Shown piece by piece: positions 34,370-43,806 of a DNA stretch of 64,000 bases. A program made the translations under genes and the position numbers. This stretch comes from Halomonas saccharevitans (lineage in GTDB: Bacteria; Pseudomonadota; Gammaproteobacteria; Pseudomonadales; Halomonadaceae): contig NZ_FPAQ01000003.1 in the NCBI RefSeq assembly GCF_900116405.1, positions 124,001 to 188,000 on the forward strand, given 5' to 3'. The notes beneath the pieces were generated by a model that worked only from the letters and a program-made list of their open reading frames with translations, ran no database searches and was not told the origin of the DNA. Position 1 is the first letter of the stretch. Every line of letters starts with the position of its first letter.

Positions 34370-35326
34370 TCAGTGATCCAGCAGATAGTGCACGCTGAAC
34401 AGCGCCTGATCATCAAGCCACACGGCGCCGGACCGGTAGCCGGCCCGGGCGGCCAGCGCCTGGAAGTCCTCGAGTCGGTACTTGCAGGAGTTCTCGGTAT
34501 GCAGCGTCTCCCCCGCCTCGAAGGCGAAGCGCCGCTCCTCAATCACGATGGCCTGGCGGCGCCGGCTGACCAGGTGCATCTCGATGCGCGAGGCCGCCTC
34601 GTTAAAGACGGCGCGGTGGCCGAAGGCCGCGAGGTCGACCTCGGCGCCCAGCTCGCGGCGCATGCGCGACAGCAGGTTGAGGTTGAAGGCCGCGGTGACG
34701 CCGGCGGCGTCGTTGTAGGCCGCCTCGAGAAGGCCACGCTCCTTGACCAGGTCGACGCCGATCAGCACCCCGCTGCCCGTCGGCAGCGCCCGGCGCAGGC
34801 GGGAGAGGAAGGCCTCGGCCGGCGTGAAGTTGCCGATGCTCGAGCCCGGGAAGAAGGCCACCGCCCGTCGCTCCGCGAGGCTTGGCGGCAGCCGCACGCC
34901 CACGGAGAAATCGCCCCAGGCGGCGTGCACCTCGAGCCAGGGGTAGTCGGCCGCCAGGCGGCGCGTGCTCTGCAGCAGGAAGTCGCGGGAGATGTCCACG
35001 CCCAGATAGCGGCTGGGGCGCAGCGCCTCCAGCAACCGGCGCACCTTGCGGCTGGCGCCGCTGCCGAGTTCGACCAGCAGGGCGTCGGGGCCCACCAGCG
35101 CCGCGATCTCGTCGGCGGCCGCGGCGAGGATGCCCTCCTCGGTGCGGGTCAGGTAGTACTCGGGCTGGGCGCAGATGGCCTCGAAGAGCCGCGAGCCCCG
35201 CGCGTCGTAGAAGTGCTTGGGCGAGAGCGCCTTCGGCGAGGCGCGAAGGCCTGCGATGACGTCGTCGCGAAAGGCGTCTGGCGCCTGCCCGACGTGCTGA
35301 TCGTGGACGTGCACGGCGGTGATCAT
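34370..35326 (-). CDS. egtD: L-histidine N-alpha-methyltransferase (hercynine synthase)
   Basis: 318 residues, EgtD length. The sequence contains the EgtD hallmarks SPKHFYDARGSRLFEAI, SAM motif ELGSGASRK at 86-94, FPGSSIGNF and the C-terminal ENSCKYRLEDF. It trimethylates histidine to hercynine, the precursor of ergothioneine and selenoneine. ATG 35326 begins the conserved N-terminus; an upstream in-frame ATG overlaps the divergent promoter. It faces away from the SelD-fusion gene across 131 bases and is part of the putative selenoneine locus. Confidence 0.93.
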   Translation of the reverse strand: MITAVHVHDQHVGQAPDAFRDDVIAGLRASPKALSPKHFYDARGSRLFEAICAQPEYYLTRTEEGILAAAADEIAALVGPDALLVELGSGASRKVRRLLEALRPSRYLGVDISRDFLLQSTRRLAADYPWLEVHAAWGDFSVGVRLPPSLAERRAVAFFPGSSIGNFTPAEAFLSRLRRALPTGSGVLIGVDLVKERGLLEAAYNDAAGVTAAFNLNLLSRMRRELGAEVDLAAFGHRAVFNEAASRIEMHLVSRRRQAIVIEERRFAFEAGETLHTENSCKYRLEDFQALAARAGYRSGAVWLDDQALFSVHYLLDH

Positions 35327-35457
35327 CGAGGTCCCTCGCGAACGGCGGGCGACGACGCCGGGGAGATTCCCGCGCCGGAATCCGGCTAGACTGGGCGGCG
35401 GCGCGAGCCCTGGATCCCTTCGCGCCACCCTTTCACCAATCTAGAGCGAGCCCCCAC

Positions 35458-37740
35458 ATGCAGCAACCGCAGCAGACGGTGTTACGGGACATCGTGCTGG
35501 TCGGCGGCGGCCATACCCACGTCGGCGTGCTGAAGCGCTTCGCCATGCGCCCCGAGCCTGGCGTGCGGCTCACCCTGATCTGCCGCGACACCCACACCCC
35601 CTACTCGGGCATGCTACCGGGCTACGTCGCCGGGCACTACGGCTACGACGACGTGCATATCGACCTGCGCCGGCTGGCCGAATACGCCGGCGCGCGCTTC
35701 TTCGCCGACGAGGCGATCGGCGTCGATCACGACGCGCGCCGGGTGCTCTGCCGCTCGCGCCCCCCGGTGCCCTACGACTGGCTGTCGATCAATATCGGCT
35801 CGACGCCCCGGGTGGGCAGGGTCCAGGGCGCCGACGCCCATGCCGTGCCGGTCAAGCCGATCCACCGCTTCAACGACCGCTGGCTTCAGCTGCTTGAGCG
35901 CATCGAGGCGCACCCCGGCACCACCCGGGTAGCGGTGGTCGGCGGCGGCGCCGGCGGGGTCGAGCTGCTGCTGGCCATGCAGGTCCGGCTGGGCCGCGAG
36001 CTGGCCGCCCGGGGACGCGACCCGGCGGAGCTTCACTTCGCGCTCTTCACCCGCGGCGAGAAGATTCTGCCGACCCACAACGCTCGGGTGCGCGGGCACT
36101 TCGAGGCCACGCTGCGCCGCCGAGGCGTCGAGGTGCATACCGGCACCGAGGTGGTCGCCGTCGAGGCGGGCCAGCTGCAGAGCGACGACGGCACCTGGCA
36201 CGGCGCCGACGAGATCGTCTGGGTGACCAACGCCGGCGGGGCCGACTGGCTCAAGGGCACCCGGCTGGCGCTCGACGACGACGGCTTCATCAAGGTCGGC
36301 GAGACCCTGCAGTCGCTCTCGGACCCGCGGATCTTCGCCGCCGGCGACATCGCCCACCAGGTCGATCACCCCCGCGAGAAGGCCGGGGTCTTCGCCGTGC
36401 GCCAGGGCCGTCCGTTGGCCGACAACCTGCGCGCCGCCGTGACCGGCCGCCCGCTGTCGCCCTATCGCCCGCAGCGCGACTGGCTGGCGCTGATCAGCAC
36501 CGGCGATCGCCACGCCGTGGCCTCCCGGGGCGGGCTCTATCTGGCCGGCGACTGGGCCTGGCGCTGGAAGGACTGGATCGACCGGCGCTTCATGGCCCGC
36601 TTTAACGACCTGCCGCCCATGACCCAGGACGCCATGAAGGCCCCGGCCCGCAGTCGAGTGGTGCTGGACGAGGACGAGAGCGCCCAGGCGATCTCGGCGC
36701 TGGCCATGCGCTGCGGCGGCTGCGGGGCCAAGGTGGGGGCCACCACCCTCTCCCGGGCGCTCTCGACGCTCGAGCCGGTGGCGCGCGAGGAGGTGCTGGT
36801 CGGCCTGCACGCCCCGGACGACGCCGCCGTGGTGCGGGTGCCGCCGGGCAAGGACATGGTGCACACCGTGGATTTCTTCCGCGCCTTCATCGACGACCCC
36901 TACGTGTTCGGCAAGGTCGCCGCCAACCACGCGCTCGGTGACATCTTCGCCATGGGCGCCGAGGCGCAGACCGCCACCGCCGTGGCCACGGTGCCCCAGG
37001 GGCTCGAGGCCAAGGTCGAGGACACCGTCTTCCAGATGATGAGCGGCGCGGTGGAGGTGCTCAACGCCGCCGACTGCGCCCTGGTGGGCGGCCACACCGG
37101 CGAGGGCAGCGAGCTGGCCCTGGGCTTCGCCGTCAACGGACTGATCGACAGCGACAGCACAGCCCTGATGACCAAGGGCGGCCTGCGCCCCGGCCAGGTG
37201 CTGATCCTCACCAAGCCCATCGGCACCGGCACGCTGTTCGCCGCCCACGCGCGGCTCGCCGCCCGGGGGCGCTGGATCGATGCGGCGCTCGCCAGCATGG
37301 TGCAGTCCAACCGCGAGGCCGCGGCCTGCCTGCACGAGCACGGCGCCACCGCCTGCACCGACCTCACCGGCTTCGGCCTGCTCGGCCACCTGGTGGAGAT
37401 GACGCGCTCCTCGGGGGTGGATGCCGAGCTCGACCTGGCGGCTCTGCCGCTGCTCGAGGGCGCCGAGGAGACCGTCGCCGCCGGCATCCTGAGCTCCCTG
37501 CAGCCCGCCAACGTGCGTCTGCGCCGCGCGATCCGCGACCAGGCGGCCTGGGTCAAGCATCCGCGCTATCCGCTGCTCTTCGACCCCCAGACCGCCGGGG
37601 GGCTGGTCGCCGGGGTGCCCGCCGAGCAGGCGGAGGCCTGCCTCGCGGCTCTGCACGCCCTGGGCTTCGGGCAGGCCGCGATCATCGGTCGCATCACCCC
37701 CGCCGGCGAGGCGCTGGAGCCCATCCGTCTCAACGGATGA
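35458..37740 (+). CDS. selD: Selenophosphate synthetase (SenC role) fused to an N-terminal FAD oxidoreductase
   Basis: 760 residues. Residues 1 to about 385 are a pyridine nucleotide-disulfide/NDH-2-like flavoprotein (TIGR03169 type): FAD motif VGGGHTHVGVL from 15, second dinucleotide motif GGGAGG from 162, and FAAGDIAHQ near the end. Residues about 415-757 are SelD with catalytic C422 and K425 in RCGGCGAKVG; cysteine, not selenocysteine, is encoded. SelD makes selenophosphate from selenide and ATP. The flavoprotein part might reduce a selenium species to selenide, but this is unproven. In this cluster it most likely acts as SenC. TAGACT at 35387-35392 may be a -10 box. Confidence 0.92.
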   Translation: MQQPQQTVLRDIVLVGGGHTHVGVLKRFAMRPEPGVRLTLICRDTHTPYSGMLPGYVAGHYGYDDVHIDLRRLAEYAGARFFADEAIGVDHDARRVLCRSRPPVPYDWLSINIGSTPRVGRVQGADAHAVPVKPIHRFNDRWLQLLERIEAHPGTTRVAVVGGGAGGVELLLAMQVRLGRELAARGRDPAELHFALFTRGEKILPTHNARVRGHFEATLRRRGVEVHTGTEVVAVEAGQLQSDDGTWHGADEIVWVTNAGGADWLKGTRLALDDDGFIKVGETLQSLSDPRIFAAGDIAHQVDHPREKAGVFAVRQGRPLADNLRAAVTGRPLSPYRPQRDWLALISTGDRHAVASRGGLYLAGDWAWRWKDWIDRRFMARFNDLPPMTQDAMKAPARSRVVLDEDESAQAISALAMRCGGCGAKVGATTLSRALSTLEPVAREEVLVGLHAPDDAAVVRVPPGKDMVHTVDFFRAFIDDPYVFGKVAANHALGDIFAMGAEAQTATAVATVPQGLEAKVEDTVFQMMSGAVEVLNAADCALVGGHTGEGSELALGFAVNGLIDSDSTALMTKGGLRPGQVLILTKPIGTGTLFAAHARLAARGRWIDAALASMVQSNREAAACLHEHGATACTDLTGFGLLGHLVEMTRSSGVDAELDLAALPLLEGAEETVAAGILSSLQPANVRLRRAIRDQAAWVKHPRYPLLFDPQTAGGLVAGVPAEQAEACLAALHALGFGQAAIIGRITPAGEALEPIRLNG

Positions 37741-37784
37741 GGACGATGCTCAGCTGCTGGCACCGGCGCCAGGCCCCGTGCGAA

Positions 37785-37838
37785 GGCGCTGTGAACCCTT
37801 CCCTGGGCGCTACATTCGCCATCCATGGCGAATGACCT
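37785..37838 (+). repeat. 54-bp dispersed palindromic repeat, copy 1
   Basis: Begins GGCGCTGTGAACCC and contains the hairpin ATTCGCCATCCATGGCGAAT (9-base stem). A second copy lies in reverse orientation at 63899-63952 with 49 of 54 bases identical; four of the five differences are paired changes that keep the stem. It lies between convergent genes, so it may also act as a terminator. Confidence 0.8.
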
Positions 37839-37881
37839 TCGCCGGGACCTGCCCCGGCGCCTCCTAACCATGCAGATAAGG

Positions 37882-38874
37882 TCAGGCGTGCAGCCCGCAG
37901 GCGGTGAGCACCCTGGCCAGCGCCTCGCACTCGGCCTCGGGCGTGAACAGCGGCGCCCGGGCCGCCACCTGGCGGCGCAGGCCCTCGACGAAGGCCGGCT
38001 GTGCCTCGGCGCGGCGCAGCAGGTCGCCAAGCGCCGCGGTATCGGCGACCGGGAAATAGCCGGCGTAGTCGTCGCCCAGCAGGCCGCGGTTGCCCGGGAT
38101 ATCGGAGGCCAGCACCGGCAGGCCCGCCGCGCAGGCCTCGCTGACCACGTTGGCCCCGCCCTCCATGCGCGAGCTGATCACCATCAGTCGGGCGCAGGCC
38201 ATCCACTGGCGCACCTGCCAGCGGGGCAGGTCGCCGAGCCAGCGATAGCGCGGATTGGCCGCCATCTCCTCAACGGCCGCCTTGGCCCAGCTCTCGTCGT
38301 GGGCGCCGCCCAGCTGGATGATCCGCAGCCGCGAGCCCATTGGCAGGTCGCGCACCGCGAGTGCCGCGCGCAGCGGGTCCTTCTCCTCGCGCAGGTGGCC
38401 CACCACCAGCACATCGAAGTGCCGCCGCCCCGGCCGCGGGGCACCGGGCGGCAGCGGCAGCGCCGACTGGTGGACGACGTGCAGGCGCGGCAGGACGCCC
38501 GCGGGCAGGTCCTCCTCCAGGGCATCATGCAGGCCGATCAGGACGTCCGCCGCCGCGAGGCTTTCGTGGAAGGTCTCGGGATGGCTGTGCTGGAAGCGGT
38601 AGACGTCGGTGCCGGTCAGCACCACGGCCAGGGCGGCCGCAGGAAAGGCCTGGCGACAAGCGAGGATGGCTCCGTGGCTGCGCCAGGCGTGCAGCGCCAT
38701 CACGAGATCTGGGGCCTGTCCGTCGACGCGCCATTCCCCCGGGGCATCCTCGGAGCCGGCGATACTCACGCGGCAGCCAAGCTCGCGCAGCAGGCCCGCC
38801 CAGCGGGTCGCGGTGGCGCGGTTGCCGGCGTGGGAGCCTCGACCCGCCGGGGTGATCAGGGCTACCTTCAACAC
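37882..38874 (-). CDS. senB: Selenosugar synthase SenB (TIGR04348-type GT-B glycosyltransferase)
   Basis: 330-residue GT-B enzyme. The opening ITPAGRGSHAGNRATATRWA and the donor-site motif SSRMEGGANVVSEA (E238 and E246) are typical of the TIGR04348 group, to which SenB of Variovorax belongs. SenB uses selenophosphate and UDP-N-acetylglucosamine to make a 1-seleno sugar, the selenium donor for SenA. Assignment rests on family resemblance plus location between a SelD protein and an EgtB/SenA protein. It is divergent from senA across 129 bases and convergent with the SelD fusion. Confidence 0.82.
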   Translation of the reverse strand: MLKVALITPAGRGSHAGNRATATRWAGLLRELGCRVSIAGSEDAPGEWRVDGQAPDLVMALHAWRSHGAILACRQAFPAAALAVVLTGTDVYRFQHSHPETFHESLAAADVLIGLHDALEEDLPAGVLPRLHVVHQSALPLPPGAPRPGRRHFDVLVVGHLREEKDPLRAALAVRDLPMGSRLRIIQLGGAHDESWAKAAVEEMAANPRYRWLGDLPRWQVRQWMACARLMVISSRMEGGANVVSEACAAGLPVLASDIPGNRGLLGDDYAGYFPVADTAALGDLLRRAEAQPAFVEGLRRQVAARAPLFTPEAECEALARVLTACGLHA

Positions 38875-39003
38875 TGTTCACCCTTCCCCTTATCGCCTTG
38901 CATCGCTCGCCCCGTCATCCGTCCATACTTCTTCAACCGTTCTTGGCCAGCCAATCTTACCCGGCCGTGCTTATCCAGCCGCTCACCGTTCGAGGAGGTC
39001 CTG

Positions 39004-40338
39004 ATGATCGCCACCCCGCCCACGCCCCCTCGCGCCGCCGACGCGCTGGCAGACATGCTGATCGATGCCCGCTCGCGCAGCCTTTCGCTGATGCGCGATA
39101 CCCTCGAGATCCGCGAGCTCGGCCCGCGGCTTTCGATCGTCAACCCGCCGCTGTGGGAGCTCGGCCACCTGGGCTTTTTCCACGACCACTTCGCGCTGCG
39201 TGGCCTGTTCGGCCTGCGCGACTACCGGCTCGTCGGCTCCGAGCGGCTGTTCGACTCCGGCAGCATCGCCCATGACGACCGCTGGGCGCTACCGCTGCCC
39301 TCCCGCGACGAGACCCTGGACTACCTCTCGCGGGTGCAGGCGGCGATGCTCGCGCGCCTGCCCGAGGGCGAGGCCAGCGCCGCCCAGAGCTACGTCTATC
39401 AGCTCACCACCCTGCACGAGGACATGCACGGCGAGGCCTTCCTCTACACCCGCCAGACGCTGGGCGACCCCGCCCCGGCACTCGGCACGCCGCCGCGCGA
39501 GGCCCCCGGCGAGGCCGGACGCGGCCCCCTGCCGGGCGACGTCACCATTCCCGGCGGGCGCCACCGTCTGGGTGGCGACGATACCCTGCCCTTCCGCTTC
39601 GACAACGAGAAGCCGCCCATGGCGGTCGAGGTGGCGCCCTTCTCGATCGCCCGGGCGCCGGTCACCAACGCCGAGTTCGCCGCCTTCGTCGACGACGGTG
39701 GCTACGCGCGGCGCGACTACTGGAGCGAGGCCGGCTGGCGGTGGCGCGAGGGTCAGGGGCAGGAGGCTCCGGTCTACTGGCGCCGGGGCGCCGACAACCG
39801 CTGGGAGGAGCGCCGCTTCGATCGCTGGCAGCCGCTGGCCGCCCACCAGCCGGTGGTGCACGTCAGCTGGTACGAGGCCGAGGCCTGGTGTCGCTGGGCC
39901 GGTCGACGCCTGCCCAGCGAGGCGGAGTGGGAGGTAGCCGCCAGCCGCGAGCCCAGCGCCGACGGCGCCTCGCTGGCGCCCGGCAAGCGACGCTTCCCCT
40001 GGGGCGACACGCCGCCGGACGCCGGCCGGGCCAACCTCGACGGCTGGCGCCTGGGCCCGCTGGACGTGGCGGCGCTGCCCGAGGGCGACAGCGCCTTCGG
40101 CTGTCGCCAGCTGCTGGGCAACGTCTGGGAGTGGACGGCCTCGCCCTTCGCCCCCTTCCCGGGCTTCGCGCCCGAGCTCTACCGCGACTACTCCGCCCCC
40201 TGGTTCCAGGAGGGGCGCTACGTGCTGCGCGGCGGTGCCTGGGCCACCCGCGCGCGACTGATCCACACCGCCTACCGCAACTTCTTCACCCCGGAGCGAA
40301 ACGACATCCTGGCCGGATTTCGCACCTGCGCCCTCTAG
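39004..40338 (+). CDS. senA: SenA-type selenoneine synthase (EgtB homologue; non-heme iron, FGE-sulfatase fold)
   Basis: 444 residues: N-terminal DinB-like iron-binding part and C-terminal FGE/sulfatase-modifying domain (GRRLPSEAEWEVAA, GNVWEWT, RGGAWATR). Iron ligands H55, H138 and H142 (HEDMHGE) have exactly the 83 and 4 residue spacing of EgtB. EgtB joins sulfur to hercynine, SenA joins selenium from a selenosugar. SelD and SenB genes next door favour SenA; ergothioneine synthase remains the alternative. GAGGAGGTCCTG precedes ATG 39004; a longer in-frame upstream extension overlaps senB and is not real. Confidence 0.82.
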   Translation: MIATPPTPPRAADALADMLIDARSRSLSLMRDTLEIRELGPRLSIVNPPLWELGHLGFFHDHFALRGLFGLRDYRLVGSERLFDSGSIAHDDRWALPLPSRDETLDYLSRVQAAMLARLPEGEASAAQSYVYQLTTLHEDMHGEAFLYTRQTLGDPAPALGTPPREAPGEAGRGPLPGDVTIPGGRHRLGGDDTLPFRFDNEKPPMAVEVAPFSIARAPVTNAEFAAFVDDGGYARRDYWSEAGWRWREGQGQEAPVYWRRGADNRWEERRFDRWQPLAAHQPVVHVSWYEAEAWCRWAGRRLPSEAEWEVAASREPSADGASLAPGKRRFPWGDTPPDAGRANLDGWRLGPLDVAALPEGDSAFGCRQLLGNVWEWTASPFAPFPGFAPELYRDYSAPWFQEGRYVLRGGAWATRARLIHTAYRNFFTPERNDILAGFRTCAL

Positions 40339-40357
40339 CAGGCCCCCCATGACGAGA

Positions 40358-40385
40358 ACGCCCCGACCGATCCCGGCCGGGGCGT
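40358..40385. terminator. Bidirectional terminator between senA and ilvD
   Basis: ACGCCCCGACCG pairs with CGGCCGGGGCGT (one mismatch) around ATCC, between two convergent genes. Confidence 0.75.
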
Positions 40386-40422
40386 CTTGGCGGATAACGG
40401 GCTCAGCGGCCCGGCGCGCGCC

Positions 40423-42111
40423 TCACTCTGGCAGGTCGGTGACCGCGCCGGTGGAGGCCGAGCTCACCGTGCGGGCGTACTTCGACAGCACGCCGCGGGT
40501 GTAGCGCGGTGCCGGCTGGCGCCAGGCGGCGCGGCGGCGCATCAGCTCCTCGTCGGAGAGCGCGATGTCGATGGTGTCGGCCTCGGCATCGATGGTGATC
40601 GCATCGCCGTCTTCCACCAGCGCCAGGGGGCCGCCGTCGAAGGCCTCGGGCGTGACGTGGCCTACCACGAAACCGTGACTGCCGCCTGAGAAGCGCCCGT
40701 CGGTGATCAGCGCCACCTCACTGCCGAGCCCGCGACCCATGATCGCCGAGGTGGGCGTGAGCATCTCGCGCATGCCGGGGCCGCCCTTGGGACCCTCATA
40801 GCGGATCACCACCACGTCGCCGGCCACCACGGTGCCGTCGTTGATACGCGCCTGGGCCTCCTCCTCGGAGCCGAACACCCGGGCGCGGCCCGAGAAGCGC
40901 GTGCCCTCCTTGCCGGTGATCTTGGCCACCGAGCCTTCCGGGGCCAGGTTGCCGAAGAGGATGCGCAGGTGGCTCTCCGCCTTCACCGGGCGATCCAGCG
41001 GGGCGATGATCTTCTGGTCATCGGGATACGGCGCCACCTCGGCCAGGTTCTCGGCGAGCGTCTGGCCGGTCACGGTCAGGCAGTCGCCGTGCAAGAGGCC
41101 TGCGTCGAGCAGGATCTTCATCAGCGGCTGGATGCCGCCGATCGCCACCAGCTCGCTCATCATGTAGTGGCCGCTGGGGCGCAGGTCGGCGACCACCGGC
41201 ACGCGCTTGCCGATGGCGGTGAAGTCGGCAAGCGACAGTTCGACGCCGATGGTGCGGGCCATGCCGATCAGGTGCAGCACGGCGTTGGTGGAGCCGCCCA
41301 GCGCTATCACTACGGCGATGGCGTTCTCGAAGGCCTGGCGCGTCATGATGTCGGAGGGCTTGATGTCGCGCTCGAGCAGCGCGAGCACCGCCTCACCGGC
41401 GGCATGGCAGTCGTCGCGCTTATCGCGGGAGACGGCATTCTGCGCCGAGCTGCCCGGCAGGCTCATGCCCAGCGCCTCGATGGCCGAGGCCATGGTGTTG
41501 GCGGTGTACATGCCGCCGCAGGAGCCGGGACCGGGAATCGCCGTCTCCTCGATCTGCTTCACCTCGATCAGGTCCATGTCGCCGCGGGAGTGGGCGCCCA
41601 TGGCCTCGAACACCGAGACGATGTCGGTGTGGCCCTCGCCCGGCAGGATGGTGCCGCCGTAGACGAAGACGCTGGGGCGATCGAGCCGCGCCAGCCCCAT
41701 CAAACAGCCCGGCATGTTCTTGTCGCAGCCGCCGATGGCCACCAGGCCGTCGAAGCCCTCACAGCCGGCCACCGTCTCGATGGAATCGGCGATCACCTCC
41801 CGGGACACCAGCGAGTACTTCATGCCCTCGGTGCCGTTGGCGATGCCGTCGGAGATGGTGATGGTGTTGAAGATCACCCCCTTGCCGCCGGCCGCATCGG
41901 CGCCGTCGCTGGCCCGGCGAGCCAGCTCGTCGATGTGGCTGTTGCAGGGGGTGAGGTTGCTCCAGGTCGAGGCGATGCCCACCTGGGGCTTGGCGAAGTC
42001 GGCGTCGGTGAAGCCCACCGCCCGGAGCATGGCGCGGCTGGCGGACTTGCCGACGCCGTCCACGACCGGGGCGGAATGGCGGCGACGGGGATCGTCAGGC
42101 GTGTCACTCAT
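40423..42111 (-). CDS. ilvD: Dihydroxy-acid dehydratase
   Basis: 562 residues, standard length. Iron-sulfur cluster cysteines are visible at C56, C129 ([10 protein letters not shown]) and in [13 protein letters not shown]. It dehydrates 2,3-dihydroxy acids to 2-oxo acids in valine and isoleucine synthesis. The start (ATG at 42111) overlaps the stop of the upstream lipoprotein gene by 8 bases, so it is translationally coupled to that gene and may be partly co-transcribed from the TPP-riboswitch promoter further upstream. Confidence 0.95.
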   Translation of the reverse strand: MSDTPDDPRRRHSAPVVDGVGKSASRAMLRAVGFTDADFAKPQVGIASTWSNLTPCNSHIDELARRASDGADAAGGKGVIFNTITISDGIANGTEGMKYSLVSREVIADSIETVAGCEGFDGLVAIGGCDKNMPGCLMGLARLDRPSVFVYGGTILPGEGHTDIVSVFEAMGAHSRGDMDLIEVKQIEETAIPGPGSCGGMYTANTMASAIEALGMSLPGSSAQNAVSRDKRDDCHAAGEAVLALLERDIKPSDIMTRQAFENAIAVVIALGGSTNAVLHLIGMARTIGVELSLADFTAIGKRVPVVADLRPSGHYMMSELVAIGGIQPLMKILLDAGLLHGDCLTVTGQTLAENLAEVAPYPDDQKIIAPLDRPVKAESHLRILFGNLAPEGSVAKITGKEGTRFSGRARVFGSEEEAQARINDGTVVAGDVVVIRYEGPKGGPGMREMLTPTSAIMGRGLGSEVALITDGRFSGGSHGFVVGHVTPEAFDGGPLALVEDGDAITIDAEADTIDIALSDEELMRRRAAWRQPAPRYTRGVLSKYARTVSSASTGAVTDLPE

Positions 42112-43738
42112 GGTCGGATATCCTCTTGTCGTTTCGGGGTTCCCCCCGGGGGTGGTCATGGGGCTCGGCAGCGTCACTCGACGCGGCGAAGGACGAGGCC
42201 GGCCGCGCGAAGGCCACCTCGAACAGCCGAGGGTCATCGAAGTGGCGCCGGCCAACGAAAACGGTGGCATGGGTTCCCCACTGGCGCATGGCGCCGGGGC
42301 TCAGGATGCCCGATGGCCACAGCAGGAATCGCTCGAGGCGCCCAGTATGCGACACCAGACCCTCCGGACCATAGAGGCTGCGCCGTCCGCCCCCGGGCAG
42401 CGCCAGGGATCGCCGGCCATGGTCGGGCGGCGAGGACACCGCCTTGAGCGCGTAGCGGCGCGCCTCGGCTACGTCGACGCCGGGGTCCGCCACGCCCAGG
42501 TGCTCCACGTAATGGCTGACGGCGGCGACGCGCACCGCGAGCCGCTGCCCTGCCACCAGGCGAGGAGCCTCGATGGGCGTCAGCGGCGCCTCGCGCAGGT
42601 CCGCGTCCGCGGCCACCGCGACGCGCTCGAGGGGCGGCACGGGAAAGAAGAGATGGTAGCAGCCGCAGGGATGGATGCTGTCGTGGATCAGCGCTCGCCC
42701 CCGCTCGTCGAGGGTGACGCGCCACAGCAGGCCATCGAGACGACCCCCGAGCAGATCCAGCGCGCCCTGCCGTGGGCGCGCCGGGAACCACAGGGTGTAG
42801 ACCAGCTGGGGCAGCAGCTCGCCCTCGAAGCGGGTATGGCTCAATCGCACGTCGGCCACGGGACGGTTGGTGTCGACGAGCGGCAAGGGGCCTTCGGGCC
42901 CGGCAAACCAGTAGGGCGCGCCGAACCGGTCGTCGTGCCCCTGGGTCTCGACGAGAAACACCGGGGCATGATGCGCCGCCAGGCGCAGCAGCGCCTGGCG
43001 ATCGAGCTCGACGAAGCCGAGCGGGCTTCGTGGCGCCTCGCGCAGCCACCGCGCCGCGACGGCGGCATCAAGGAGCTCGCCGGTGGGCGGCGCATAGCGC
43101 ACCAGGGGCGCCTCGGCCGGCAGCGTCGCGAACGGTGCCTCGAAGGTGTCCAGATAGTCCGCCTTCCAGCGGTTGTAACCGAGGGCAAGACCGAGGCGCG
43201 TCAGGGGATAGAGCCCCAGTGCCCGGCGCCGGGTCAGGTAGTGGTCGGGGGCCTCGATCGCCGAGCGCAGCCGCTCGCGGGCCGGTCCGGCGACCTGCTC
43301 GGCCAGCAGCTCACGCTCCATCAGGCGCGTGGCGCAGGCATTGACGACCGCGGCCGGGCCCGCGCCGGGAGTTGACGACAGCGCCTCCCGCTGGGACGCC
43401 GGCAGGTTGGCCGCCTCGATGGCGCGCGCCTCGCCGTCCAGCTCGCGCATCCGGGCCACCCAGTCGGCGAAGGCCGCGGGGCTGTCGAGCTCGTCATCGA
43501 AGCTCGCGAGCAGCCGGTTAACGCGCAGGTAGGGAAAACCCGCCACCCGCGCCGCCCCGGCATCGGTCACGCCGGCCTCGGCCACCGCCGCATCGAAGGC
43601 CGCCAGCTGCGCCAGGCAGCGGGCGTTCCGCGGGTCGCGGTCGGCCAGCTCCGCACGCCAATCGGGACCGGCGGCACAGCCCGCCAGCAGCCCGAACAGC
43701 ATAAGCCCCCCTAGGCGCAGCGGTGACCAGACGGGCAT
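42104..43738 (-). CDS. Uncharacterised lipoprotein
   Basis: 544 residues. A lipoprotein signal ends in LLAGC with C21 as the likely lipidation site; the rest is a large soluble periplasmic domain without membrane segments. Scattered motifs ([31 protein letters not shown]) do not match a family I know. GAGGAA lies before ATG 43738. It sits 68 bases after a sodium symporter and overlaps ilvD by 8 bases. Function unknown. Confidence 0.8.
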   Translation of the reverse strand: MPVWSPLRLGGLMLFGLLAGCAAGPDWRAELADRDPRNARCLAQLAAFDAAVAEAGVTDAGAARVAGFPYLRVNRLLASFDDELDSPAAFADWVARMRELDGEARAIEAANLPASQREALSSTPGAGPAAVVNACATRLMERELLAEQVAGPARERLRSAIEAPDHYLTRRRALGLYPLTRLGLALGYNRWKADYLDTFEAPFATLPAEAPLVRYAPPTGELLDAAVAARWLREAPRSPLGFVELDRQALLRLAAHHAPVFLVETQGHDDRFGAPYWFAGPEGPLPLVDTNRPVADVRLSHTRFEGELLPQLVYTLWFPARPRQGALDLLGGRLDGLLWRVTLDERGRALIHDSIHPCGCYHLFFPVPPLERVAVAADADLREAPLTPIEAPRLVAGQRLAVRVAAVSHYVEHLGVADPGVDVAEARRYALKAVSSPPDHGRRSLALPGGGRRSLYGPEGLVSHTGRLERFLLWPSGILSPGAMRQWGTHATVFVGRRHFDDPRLFEVAFARPASSFAASSDAAEPHDHPRGEPRNDKRISDHE

Positions 43739-43806
43739 GGGGCGTTTCCTCGAGAACGCGGATCGACTCTCTCAGGGTGGGCGCCCGCCCGCGAAGAGGC
43801 AACGTC

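Noticed and set aside
36706-36732. Selenocysteine in the SelD active site
   Set aside because: Catalytic position C422 is encoded by TGC; no internal TGA is present.
35614-37656. 680-codon open frame antisense to the SelD fusion gene
   Set aside because: Same G+C artefact; the sense protein has complete flavoprotein and SelD motifs.
37825-39003. Upstream in-frame extension of senA to more than 800 residues
   Set aside because: It runs antisense through senB and is not protein-like; the real start at 39004 has GAGGAGG before it and matches the EgtB/SenA N-terminus.
39004-40338. Plain ergothioneine synthase EgtB as first choice
   Set aside because: The active-site spacing fits both EgtB and SenA, but the neighbouring SelD fusion and TIGR04348-type glycosyltransferase make SenA more likely. 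Kept as the main alternative.
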